Source: CAZEDU01 sp964511185 | GTDB lineage: Bacteria; Myxococcota; Myxococcia; Myxococcales; Myxococcaceae | NCBI GenBank assembly: GCA_964511185.1 | Contig: CAZEDU010000099.1 | Location: 1-18,507, forward strand | Length of the DNA: 18,507 nucleotides | Reading direction: 5' to 3' | In this document: one piece after another, positions 1-6,854 of the stretch | Numbering within the stretch: position 1 is the stretch's first letter | How the letters are laid out: each line of letters begins with the position of its first letter | The notes under the pieces: model-generated | The model's database searches: none | Told to the model about the DNA's origin: nothing | What the model saw: only the letters and a program-made list of their open reading frames with translations | Position numbers and translations under genes: made by a program

Positions 1-1098
1 GAGGTTTCCGCTCCAGTCTTCCAGGGCCGCGACGAGGAGCACGCTCTCGGCGTCGGCGGCGGTCCCGCGCTGCGCTTCGAGGCGCGCGGCGATCTCGTGC
101 TCGGCGAGCTCGGCCGGCAGCGCGCGCAACACCTGCCCCAAGCTCTGGAAGCAGCGCAGGCGGACCAACGGGTGCCGCGATTGACGGAAGCCCTTGAGCA
201 GCACGTCGATGGCCTTCACCGAGACGACCTGGCCCAGCTCTTCGGCCGCCTGCCAACGGTCGAGCGGATCCGGCGCGTTCAACGAGCGCTCCAGATCGGC
301 GAGGCTGCGCAGATCGTTCGGCGCCAGGGCGCGGGCGACCAGCTCATCCCGGACGCGGAGCTGGACGTGGAGCCGCTCCGCCTCCGCCAGCCGCGTCGGC
401 CAGTCGGGCAGCTGCGCGGTCAACGGCGAGCGCGCCGCTTCGGCCTTCGCCTCGTCCAGCGCGCCCGAGAACAACAGCCCGTCGAGCTTTCGCGACAAGA
501 GCAGCGCCTGCGCCTGGGTCCGGTGCTTCCCGGCCGGGTGCTCGCGCAGGTACGCGTAGAGCCGGGCCGAGCGGCCCTTCGCGGCCGCGAAGGCCTCGTC
601 ATCCAGCCCGCTCTCGAGCGCGGCGCTGCGCGGGTCGTCCCTGCGCGCGGAGACGACGCGCTCGCGCGCGTCACCCGACTGGGCCTCCCGAAACTCGGCG
701 TCGGCGAGCAGCTTCTCGATCTCGCCGCGGTGCGCGCCGTCTGGGTGGTCGTTCAGGAACTGCCGGTACGCGAGCGCGGTGTTCTTCTCCTTCGCGGCGT
801 TGAAGCGGAGCCCTTCGAGCAGCGCGCGCGCCCGACGCGCCTTGGGGTCTTCCGGGAACTCCTCGAGGAACCGCTTGTACGCGAGCGCCGTGTGGAGCCG
901 CGACGCCTCGGCGAACTCGAGCTCGGCCAAACGGGCCAGGGCGGGCTCGGCGCGATCGTCGTTCGGGTGCGCGCGCAGGAAGGCGCGATACGCCTCGGGC
1001 GTGTCCACCGTGCGTGCGCGCTGGTAGGCGCGGCCCGCACAACCACCCGACATCACGAGTAGAACGAGGGCGCTGAGGCGAAGAAAGTGACGGGGCAC
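1..1098 (-). CDS. Repeat-rich probable lipoprotein (TPR-like then HEAT-like), partial at window edge
   Basis: The reading frame is open from a GTG at 1098 to the window edge, giving at least 366 residues; the C-terminus lies outside. The start was chosen because it gives a signal sequence (MPRHFLRLSALVLLVMSGGC) with a possible lipidated Cys20; the lipobox is weak because Ser is at -3. Residues about 25-140 hold three tandem units of about 37 residues of the pattern T-x-A-Y-x-x-F-L-x-x-H/F-P, followed by an Ala/Leu-rich helix, and a fourth weaker unit lies near 175-210. These look like TPR/Sel1-type helical pairs. Residues about 270-330 resemble HEAT repeats (for example RWQAAEELGQV and HPLVRLRCFQSLGQ). 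This suggests an envelope-anchored protein-binding scaffold, but no function is assigned. It is divergent from the lipoprotein that follows. I checked the translation codon by codon on the minus strand. Confidence 0.8.
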   Translation of the reverse strand, partial: MPRHFLRLSALVLLVMSGGCAGRAYQRARTVDTPEAYRAFLRAHPNDDRAEPALARLAELEFAEASRLHTALAYKRFLEEFPEDPKARRARALLEGLRFNAAKEKNTALAYRQFLNDHPDGAHRGEIEKLLADAEFREAQSGDARERVVSARRDDPRSAALESGLDDEAFAAAKGRSARLYAYLREHPAGKHRTQAQALLLSRKLDGLLFSGALDEAKAEAARSPLTAQLPDWPTRLAEAERLHVQLRVRDELVARALAPNDLRSLADLERSLNAPDPLDRWQAAEELGQVVSVKAIDVLLKGFRQSRHPLVRLRCFQSLGQVLRALPAELAEHEIAARLEAQRGTAADAESVLLVAALEDWSGNL

Positions 1099-1190
1099 GG
1101 GTTCGAAAGCAAACGTTGAAAGGTTTTCGGATATACCACGCCGCCGCTCGTTCTTTTGACGTGGTCACAAGGGGAAAGGACGATGCGGGA

Positions 1191-1922
1191 GTGCGAAGGA
1201 TGCTTCTGTCTGCAGCGCTTGCCGGCCTGCTCTCCTGCGCGACCGGCGCTCCCCTGGGTGGTCCCTCGTCACTTCAACGGGCGTCGTCCGATCGCCACGT
1301 GCTCCCCGCGGCTCTGACGCGGGACGCGCCGACGGCGTCGCCCGAGCTCGACGCGCCGCCGGCCTTTTCGCCGCAAGCGCGCTCGCAGGCCGTCACCCTG
1401 GCGCAGCACCTGGTCGGGAAGAAACGCATCGTCGTCGACGGGAAGCGCTACCCTGAAGACTGCACCGGTTTGATCCGCGGCGTCTTCGGCGGTCTCGGCG
1501 TGGACGTCATGTCGCGGGCGAAGAACGGCGACAACGGCGTCACCGCCATCTACCGCTACGCCCAGGCGCACGGCCGCATCTACGAAGGGGGTTGGCCGGT
1601 CGCCGGAGACATCGTCTTCTTCCGCGAGACGTATGACCTCAATCGCGACGGGCGCATCAACGACGGCCTGACGCACATCGGGCTCGTCGAGAGCGTGCTG
1701 CCCGACGGCACGGTCACCGTCATTCACCGCGTCGCGCGCGGCGTGGTTCGGTACCACATGAACCTCGAGAAGAAGAACCAGCGAATCGACCCGGCGACCG
1801 GACAAGTGCTGAACGACTACATCCGTCCGTCTCGCGGAAACCGGAAGCCGCGCCTCACCAGCCAGCTCTTCGCGGGCTACGCCACGCTGCTTCCGGTCGA
1901 GAGCCGCTTCGCTTCTCGCTGA
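1191..1922 (+). CDS. CHAP / NlpC-P60-like cysteine peptidase-fold lipoprotein
   Basis: This 243-residue protein probably acts in the cell envelope. The GTG at 1191 follows AAGGA at 1176-1180 and gives a charged n-region and lipobox LLSC with Cys16; ATG at 1200 is an equally possible start, and an upstream in-frame start at 1116 would bury the signal peptide. The catalytic-looking residues are Cys91 in DCTGLIRGVF and His162 in THIGLVE, with a GDIVFF strand between them. That order (DCxG, GDxxFF, HIG) is the NlpC/P60 and CHAP superfamily pattern for peptidoglycan amidases and endopeptidases. An insert rich in Asp and Gly (about 146-156, NRDGRINDG) lies before the His and could bind a metal. The substrate is inferred from the family only. 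The gene is convergent with the outer-membrane protein gene, with 21 bp between their stops. Confidence 0.8.
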   Translation: MRRMLLSAALAGLLSCATGAPLGGPSSLQRASSDRHVLPAALTRDAPTASPELDAPPAFSPQARSQAVTLAQHLVGKKRIVVDGKRYPEDCTGLIRGVFGGLGVDVMSRAKNGDNGVTAIYRYAQAHGRIYEGGWPVAGDIVFFRETYDLNRDGRINDGLTHIGLVESVLPDGTVTVIHRVARGVVRYHMNLEKKNQRIDPATGQVLNDYIRPSRGNRKPRLTSQLFAGYATLLPVESRFASR

Positions 1923-1943
1923 GCCTCCACCGCGGGGCTGCGC

Positions 1944-3116
1944 TCAGGGGCAACCCGCGCGCTGCGCCGGGCCCGGGTCGCCAGGACATTCATCGAGCTC
2001 GTCGGCCACGCCGTCCTGGTCGCGGTCGCGCACCGGACAGCCCTTCCTTTCGGCGGGTCCAGCCTCGATGGGGCACGCGTCTTCCGCGTCGAGCACGCCG
2101 TCGAGGTCCTTGTCCGGCGGCGGACAGCCTTGCCACCGCGGCTCGCCTTTCTCCACCGGGCACGCGTCGTCGCGGTTGAGAAGGCCATCCTGATCGTCGT
2201 CCAACGCGGGGCACTGCTCTGGGGTGTGCGGCCGCCCTGGCGCGCAGGGATCCGGCGCGGGCGGCGGCTCCGGCGCAGGACCGATGGCGGCCCCGACGAG
2301 CACCCGGAAGTCGGGCGTGCCCGGCAGCGCGCTCAATCCCGGCCCGCCGAGCACGAAGGCTTCGAGCCCCGCGGGCAACAGGGCGCGCGCGCCGGCCAGG
2401 ACCTCCGTCGAGGGGGTGAGCCCGTTCAGCGGAACGGACGCGTGGACGCTCAGCTCGGGCCGCAGGTGCGGCGACGCCCAGCTCGCCGCGAGCGCCACGT
2501 CGAGCTGATGGCTCAGCGGCTCGGAGAACCCGACGTCGATGGCGGGACGGAAGCGCGCCGCGACGTCGGCCGCGAGCTGCACCTTCCCAAAGGACATTCC
2601 GCCCTGCAGGCCCGGCCGAAAGACGAAGCCGTCGTCCCGCGCGAGCGCCTCGGCGGTGCCGAGCGGAAAGCCAACCGCGAGGCCCACCGACAAGCTCCGG
2701 AGCAAGCCGAAGCGCGCGGAGACGTACGGCGTGCCGAGGCCGGCGTCGCTCACGCGGGCGAGCCCCGCTGCGGTCAGGTCGTCGCCGGACTGATAGGCGA
2801 TGATCGGCAGCTGCAAGGCCAGCTCGAGGCGCTCGTGTACCGCGTACGCGCTCGCCAGGTGCAAGGTGAGCCGATCCCGCAGCACCGCGCCGAGCCGCTC
2901 CCCTTCGGGGCCGATCGCGACGAGCGGTTCGTGCTGGTAGTGCGCCATCGCGGTGAAGCGCGCGGCCCCAACCGGCAGCATCGCTCCGTTCCCCACGAGC
3001 ACCCCGCCCTGCCCCGATGGGTTCAGCTGAAGCCGCTCCACCTCGAGCGCGGGGAGCTCTTGCGCGCGCGCACCCGCTGCGCCGAGGACCGCGATGAGAG
3101 CGACGAGACGTGTCAC
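1944..3116 (-). CDS. Outer-membrane beta-barrel protein with thrombospondin type-3 repeats, no OmpA domain
   Basis: The protein has 390 residues and starts at GTG 3116, which gives a clean Sec signal peptide (MTRLVALIAVLGAAGARA, then QELP). Residues about 25-285 show alternating amphipathic strands, as in OMP/transporter-type barrels, with repeated references to phrases such as LHLASAYAVHERLELALQLP. After a Pro-rich linker (about 285-300) there are three calcium-binding TSP3 units: DDDQDGLLNRDDACP, DKDLDGVLDAEDACP and DRDQDGVADELDECP. In many delta-proteobacterial relatives such repeats lead into a peptidoglycan-binding OmpA domain. Here the frame stops right after the last GCP, and the same frame beyond the stop shows no OmpA motif. 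No Shine-Dalgarno is visible. A 172-bp gap separates it from the glycosyltransferase, so it may have its own promoter. Confidence 0.82.
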   Translation of the reverse strand: MTRLVALIAVLGAAGARAQELPALEVERLQLNPSGQGGVLVGNGAMLPVGAARFTAMAHYQHEPLVAIGPEGERLGAVLRDRLTLHLASAYAVHERLELALQLPIIAYQSGDDLTAAGLARVSDAGLGTPYVSARFGLLRSLSVGLAVGFPLGTAEALARDDGFVFRPGLQGGMSFGKVQLAADVAARFRPAIDVGFSEPLSHQLDVALAASWASPHLRPELSVHASVPLNGLTPSTEVLAGARALLPAGLEAFVLGGPGLSALPGTPDFRVLVGAAIGPAPEPPPAPDPCAPGRPHTPEQCPALDDDQDGLLNRDDACPVEKGEPRWQGCPPPDKDLDGVLDAEDACPIEAGPAERKGCPVRDRDQDGVADELDECPGDPGPAQRAGCP

Positions 3117-3288
3117 GTCGGCCGCGAGTGTCGGTCGCCGCCGCCGTCAGTGTCCAGGGGTTCTCGTCAGCAGGAGGCTGGCCTTGAAGGGAGCGATGGT
3201 GGCTGTGGGCAGGTGGCGCTGGTCGACGTTCGCCGCATCGCCCGACCTCAGAGGGAAGCCGACGTGGCCGCCTCGAGTGGGAGTGGCG

Positions 3289-4548
3289 CTAGCCCGCCGC
3301 CCGCGTGGTTCGGTCCCAGGTGGCGCGCTGCGCGTTCCGCAGGAAGCGCCAGAAGCCGACCACCATCGCCCAGTTCATCGTGACGAAGTAGTACGCGAAC
3401 GAAGCGACACGCCGCGGCGCGCCCCGCAGCACGGCCATTCGACCGACGAGCGCGAGCAGGTAGAACACCAGCTGCGTCGCGAACAGCGCGCGGAAGAGCG
3501 GCGAGGCGAGCAGGAGCGCCGACCCGAAGAAGACCACCGCCATCAGCGCCGGCGCGCACCAACGCAGCACCTTGTGTGACCAGAACGCGAACGACGCGAA
3601 GCCAGCCGAGGGGGCCAAGAGCCCGCGGAGCATGCGGAGGCTCTGAAAGTTCCCAGCGGCGATGCGCGCGCGCCGGCCGAACTCGCGCGCGTAGTCCTCG
3701 GTCGTCTCTTCCCGCGCCACCGCCTCCGGCTCGTACATCACGCGGAAGCCGCGCGAGAGGATGCGCATGGGGATGACGAAGTCGTCGACGATCGTCTCGG
3801 GCGCGAGCCGGTCGAACAGGCGCCGACGAATCGCGTACAACCCACCGTTCGCGCCCATCACCGCGCCGCGCTTCCCCTCGTAGAGCTTGAGGAGCGACTC
3901 GTACTTCCAATACGCGCTCTCTTCGTACTCGCGCACGCGCGGGTTGAAGAGCCGGAGCTGACCACAGACCGCGCCCACGTCCGGGTCGGAGAAGGGACGC
4001 ACCAGCCTTCGAATCGCGTCGGGCGCGAGGAGCGTGTTCGCGTCGGTGAGCACCACGATGTCGCCGCGCGCTTGCGGGATGCAGCGGTTGAGCACCGAGG
4101 TCTTGCCGGCCCGCTCGGCGGTGGAGAGCCGTACGCGGCTATCCGGACAGCCGCGCACGATCGCGTCCGTCCCGTCGGTGCTGCCGTCGGAGCCGACGAC
4201 GATCTCCAGGCGCTCCCGCGGGTAGTCGAGCGCCAAGCTGTTGGCGATCTTCTGACCGATGCAGGTCTCTTCGTTGTACGCGGCGATCACCAAGGTCACG
4301 TCGGGCAGCGTCGGGCTCGGTGGCGCCCTTCGCTCTTGCCCCAGCAAGAGGTAGCGAAGGTTGCCGCGCGCCTGCTGAAGCGCGTCGAGCGCGATCAAGC
4401 ACAACGGGTACAGCACGTAAGTGTGCAGCAGCAGGAACAACGCCCCCAACACGAGCACCGCGACCATGACGGTCTTGCTGAGCAAGCGGCGGACCGGTCG
4501 ACGCGCGCTGCAAGGCCGCGAAGCCCCGGACGGCTCGGCTGCGTCCAT
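3289..4548 (-). CDS. Membrane-bound family-2 glycosyltransferase
   Basis: This 419-residue processive-type GT2 enzyme has one or two N-terminal membrane segments (about 27-57), a cytoplasmic catalytic domain (about 82-310) and several C-terminal membrane helices (about 323-405). Diagnostic motifs are VIAAYNEE (88-94) for nucleotide binding, GSDGSTDGT (119-127), TDAN at 168-171 as the DxD-like metal site, and VDD at 254-256 where the catalytic base is expected. The RRARIAAGNFQ stretch (292-302) sits where processive enzymes carry QxxRW but differs from it. The topology resembles chitin/hyaluronan/PNAG-synthase-like polymerising enzymes that use a nucleotide sugar and export glycan. The sugar and product cannot be read from sequence. 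The start ATG lacks a close ribosome site and lies 18 bp after the upstream gene, suggesting coupling. Confidence 0.88.
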   Translation of the reverse strand: MDAAEPSGASRPCSARRPVRRLLSKTVMVAVLVLGALFLLLHTYVLYPLCLIALDALQQARGNLRYLLLGQERRAPPSPTLPDVTLVIAAYNEETCIGQKIANSLALDYPRERLEIVVGSDGSTDGTDAIVRGCPDSRVRLSTAERAGKTSVLNRCIPQARGDIVVLTDANTLLAPDAIRRLVRPFSDPDVGAVCGQLRLFNPRVREYEESAYWKYESLLKLYEGKRGAVMGANGGLYAIRRRLFDRLAPETIVDDFVIPMRILSRGFRVMYEPEAVAREETTEDYAREFGRRARIAAGNFQSLRMLRGLLAPSAGFASFAFWSHKVLRWCAPALMAVVFFGSALLLASPLFRALFATQLVFYLLALVGRMAVLRGAPRRVASFAYYFVTMNWAMVVGFWRFLRNAQRATWDRTTRAAG

Positions 4549-4566
4549 CCTGCAAAGCTGTAAGAA

Positions 4567-5622
4567 CTACTCCTCTGGGACGGAGGGCGTGGGCGCTTGC
4601 TGCTGACGCTCTTCTTCCTGCACCCAGGCGGCCAGCTTGGTCACGAGGACTGGCTTTCGTTCACCTTCCAGCAGCATCAGCGCATCGAGGCTCCCCCGCG
4701 CCTGCTCGTACTGCTTCTGCGCGAAGGCGAGCCGCGCCGCGAGGAAGTAGGCGCGGCGGAAGGTGTTGTCCTCGCGGGTGAGCGCCTCCACCCCTTCGCG
4801 CGCATCGCTCTGGGTCGCGGGCACGGGCGGCTCGGCGTTGAGCGCGTAGATCGCTTCGATGATGGCGCCCCAGCCGTCGTCCTGGTTGTTTCGGCGGATG
4901 CGGTAACGCTCGGCCTCCTCGAGCGCCGGCGCGCTGCCGTTGACCGCGTGGTAGAGGCCGTTGGCCATCGCGCCTGCAACCAACTCATCGGACGAGGCCT
5001 CTTTGGGAACGAGCCCCATCGCCCGGTAGGCGACGCGGAGCTTCTCGCTCTTGTCGGTGGCGGTGGCGAGCAGCGGCTCGTGCGCAACTTGTACCTCGGC
5101 GAGCTGGTCGATGAGCGTGTTCACGCGGTTGTGCCAGTCCGACGGGCTCTGCGCTTCCTTGAGCAAGTCGATGCGCTTCTGCAGATCGCGCGCCTGCAGC
5201 TCGAGGTAGCGCAACTCGGTCTTGGTCTCGTCGAGATCGAGTGCGCGGGCGGCGACCATCACCGCCTTGCCTTCGAAGTACGTCGGGTAGGTCGCGGTCA
5301 ACTTCTCCGCGATGGTCAGGGCCTCCGCCATCGCTCTCTCGTCGGCGCGACGCAGCAAGTGAAGGGCGCCATCTCGTTGCGTGACGGCCTCGATCGGCGG
5401 ACCGGTACGGCGGGTCGAGAGGTACTGGTACACGCCCGCGCCGACGCCGCCGAGCACGAGGAGCAGGACGATCGCGATCGCGGTCGAGTTCCGACGCTTG
5501 AGCTGCGAACGAATGACGGCCGTCTCTTCGTCGGTGTTGCGCCGAAGCAGCGAGGGCTCTTCGGGAGGCAGATCGACGCGGGCGCGGCGCGGCGCGGTGG
5601 GCTCTGGTTGGGAGCCATTCAT
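4567..5622 (-). CDS. Single-pass membrane protein with TPR-like exported domain
   Basis: The protein has 351 residues. A hydrophilic N-tail (1-46, with KRR just before the membrane, positive inside) precedes one transmembrane helix at about 47-66 (TAIAIVLLLVLGGVGAGVYQ). The rest is helical: a TPR-like pair near 85-110, a predicted coiled coil near 130-185 rich in Leu, Lys and Glu, and further TPR-like pairs near 280-330 (for example RRAYFLAARLAFAQKQYEQA). The ATG overlaps the stop of the zinc-ribbon gene (ATGA at 5619-5622) and is preceded by AGGAAG in GAGCAGGAAGCACC, so translation is coupled. Family and function are not recognised. The coupling suggests that its cytoplasmic tail or stability depends on the zinc-ribbon partner. 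Confidence 0.82.
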   Translation of the reverse strand: MNGSQPEPTAPRRARVDLPPEEPSLLRRNTDEETAVIRSQLKRRNSTAIAIVLLLVLGGVGAGVYQYLSTRRTGPPIEAVTQRDGALHLLRRADERAMAEALTIAEKLTATYPTYFEGKAVMVAARALDLDETKTELRYLELQARDLQKRIDLLKEAQSPSDWHNRVNTLIDQLAEVQVAHEPLLATATDKSEKLRVAYRAMGLVPKEASSDELVAGAMANGLYHAVNGSAPALEEAERYRIRRNNQDDGWGAIIEAIYALNAEPPVPATQSDAREGVEALTREDNTFRRAYFLAARLAFAQKQYEQARGSLDALMLLEGERKPVLVTKLAAWVQEEERQQQAPTPSVPEE

Positions 5623-6383
5623 GGTGCTTCCTGCTCATCGCCATCCGCTGGCCCGCTGGCAGCCGGGCGAGCCGAGAAGCCAAACACTTGCGTGGCGGCG
5701 CGGGGCTGCGGCGAGGGGGCGCCAGCGACGGCGCCGAACATCTGCGTCGACGAGCGTGGCGCTTCCGGCGTCGGCGCCGCTGGCCCTCCCACCGCGCCGA
5801 ACATCTGCGTCGACGAGCGTGGCGCCTCCGGCGTTGGCGCCGCCGGCCCGCCTACCGCGCCGAACATCTGTGTCGACGAACGCGGCGCTTCTGGCGTCGG
5901 CGCCGCCGGCCCTCCCACCGCGCCGAACATCTGCGTCGACGAGCGTGGCGCCTCCGGCGTTGGCTCCGCCGGCCCGCCTACCGCGCCGAACATCTGCGTC
6001 GACGAACGCGGCGTCTCGGCCTGCGCCGGCGGCTGAGGCGCAAGGTTCAACGCGCCAAACATCTGGGTCACGGAGCGCCCTCCCTCCGACGGGCTCTGGT
6101 TCGGCGCTCGAGGCGTACCGTACGCCGCCGTCCCATACGCTGGCGTCCCCGACGGAGGCGCGTCCGCCAAGGTCGCCGGGGAGCCGGCCGTCGTCGCTCC
6201 GAAGACCTGCGTGCCCGTTCGAGGGGGCGCCGGGCTCGCGGCCGTCGAAGGCCCAGCGCCGTTCGCCCCATAGGCGACGAACACGTGGCTGCAGTGCGTG
6301 CACTGAACAGGCGCACCGCCCGCGGGAATCAGCCTCTCGTCCAAGACGTACTGGGTCGCACAGCGCTCGCAGGAGATCTGCAC
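5619..6383 (-). CDS. MJ0042-type zinc-ribbon protein with eight TQ[MV]FG motifs
   Basis: The protein has 254 residues. The GTG at 6383 is chosen because it places the zinc ribbon at the extreme N-terminus, as in MJ0042-family proteins (MQISCERCATQYVLDERLI); Cys5, Cys8, Cys28 and Cys31 form two CxxC knuckles, and AAGG lies 11 bases upstream. A longer frame to 6473 would overlap the ComEA-like gene and adds Arg-rich sequence with no family likeness. The rest is low-complexity Ala/Pro/Gly with no membrane segment, and contains TQ[MV]FG eight times; the central copies are spaced exactly 21 residues apart. Such ribbons head many myxobacterial signalling and motility proteins, but the remainder matches nothing I recognise. 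A repeated Ser/Thr-Thr-Gln core could be a docking or phosphorylation site; that is inference. Confidence 0.8.
   Translation of the reverse strand: MQISCERCATQYVLDERLIPAGGAPVQCTHCSHVFVAYGANGAGPSTAASPAPPRTGTQVFGATTAGSPATLADAPPSGTPAYGTAAYGTPRAPNQSPSEGGRSVTQMFGALNLAPQPPAQAETPRSSTQMFGAVGGPAEPTPEAPRSSTQMFGAVGGPAAPTPEAPRSSTQMFGAVGGPAAPTPEAPRSSTQMFGAVGGPAAPTPEAPRSSTQMFGAVAGAPSPQPRAATQVFGFSARPAASGPADGDEQEAP
5731..6078 (-). repeat. 63-bp in-frame tandem repeat array inside the zinc-ribbon gene
   Basis: A core beginning GCGCCGAACATCTGCGTCGA (plus-strand sense) recurs at 5731, 5794, 5857, 5920 and 5983, exactly 63 bp apart, and a diverged copy begins at 6052 after 69 bp. Each unit encodes 21 residues ending in SSTQMFGAVGGPA on the coding (minus) strand. 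Silent differences alternate between neighbouring units, suggesting a 126-bp two-unit duplication. The array is coding, has no spacer diversity and is not a CRISPR. Confidence 0.92.
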
Positions 6384-6396
6384 GCCCGGGACCTTA

Positions 6397-6819
6397 TCAC
6401 CGGCTCGACGCGGGGCCGATCTCGGCGACCTTCTGCAGCGCCTCGAGCTTGGCCTGCCCGACGCCGCGCACACGGTCGACGTCGTCCCACGACCGAAATC
6501 CCGAAGCGCCCCGCGCCTCCACGAGCGCCCGGGCCAAGGCCGGCCCGATGCCCGAGACGAGCGCCAGCTCCGCCTCGGTCGCTCGGTTCAGGTCGAGCTT
6601 GGCGCCCAGCGTCAACCGCTGCGCCGCGGGGACCGGCGCGCCTTGCGCACATCGCGCGACTCCCCGCTCATCGAGTGAGACCTGGTGCGCTGGACAATCG
6701 AGCGTGGCCTGACCGCTGGGCCAGCGCCCAACGACCACCGCGCCCAGCGCTCCAAGCCCAACGAACACCACCGCCAACGCCGCCGTCCGCGTGCGCCCCC
6801 GCTCCGCTGCTCCGACCAT
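6397..6819 (-). CDS. ComEA-like helix-hairpin-helix protein, membrane-anchored
   Basis: The protein has 140 residues with a membrane segment at about 12-31 (TAALAVVFVGLGALGAVVVG) and a C-terminal DNA-binding domain at about 73-135. The HhH motifs are LDLNRATEAELALVSGIGPA followed by a second hairpin around VDRVRGVGQAKLEAL, both typical of ComEA/competence helix-hairpin-helix proteins that bind double-stranded DNA non-specifically outside the inner membrane. A short Cys-containing linker (Cys42, Cys57) lies between anchor and HhH. The ATG is preceded by a strong GAGGAGGG about 6 bases upstream. It lies 35 bp after lysC and 13 bp before the zinc-ribbon gene, within the likely operon. A role in DNA uptake is possible, but no other competence gene is in the window. 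Confidence 0.85.
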   Translation of the reverse strand: MVGAAERGRTRTAALAVVFVGLGALGAVVVGRWPSGQATLDCPAHQVSLDERGVARCAQGAPVPAAQRLTLGAKLDLNRATEAELALVSGIGPALARALVEARGASGFRSWDDVDRVRGVGQAKLEALQKVAEIGPASSR

Positions 6820-6854
6820 CCACGCCCTCCTCGCCCGGGTTCTTGCCCGCGAGT

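Noticed and set aside
97..1062. A 321-codon plus-strand frame at the left end
   Set aside because: The minus strand here gives a signal sequence and four regular repeats; the plus frame is Arg/Gln/Leu-rich with no family likeness.
1099..1190. Sigma70 promoters in the divergent gap (TTGAAA at 1116, GATATA at 1130)
   Set aside because: The elements are only 9 bp apart and no partner lies at 16-18 bp on either strand.
2130..3383. A 417-codon plus-strand frame opposite the outer-membrane protein gene
   Set aside because: It is antisense to a gene with a signal peptide, barrel strands and TSP3 repeats, and is extremely Arg-rich.
5731..6078. A CRISPR-like array
   Set aside because: The 63-bp units are contiguous, in frame and coding, and there are no unique spacers.
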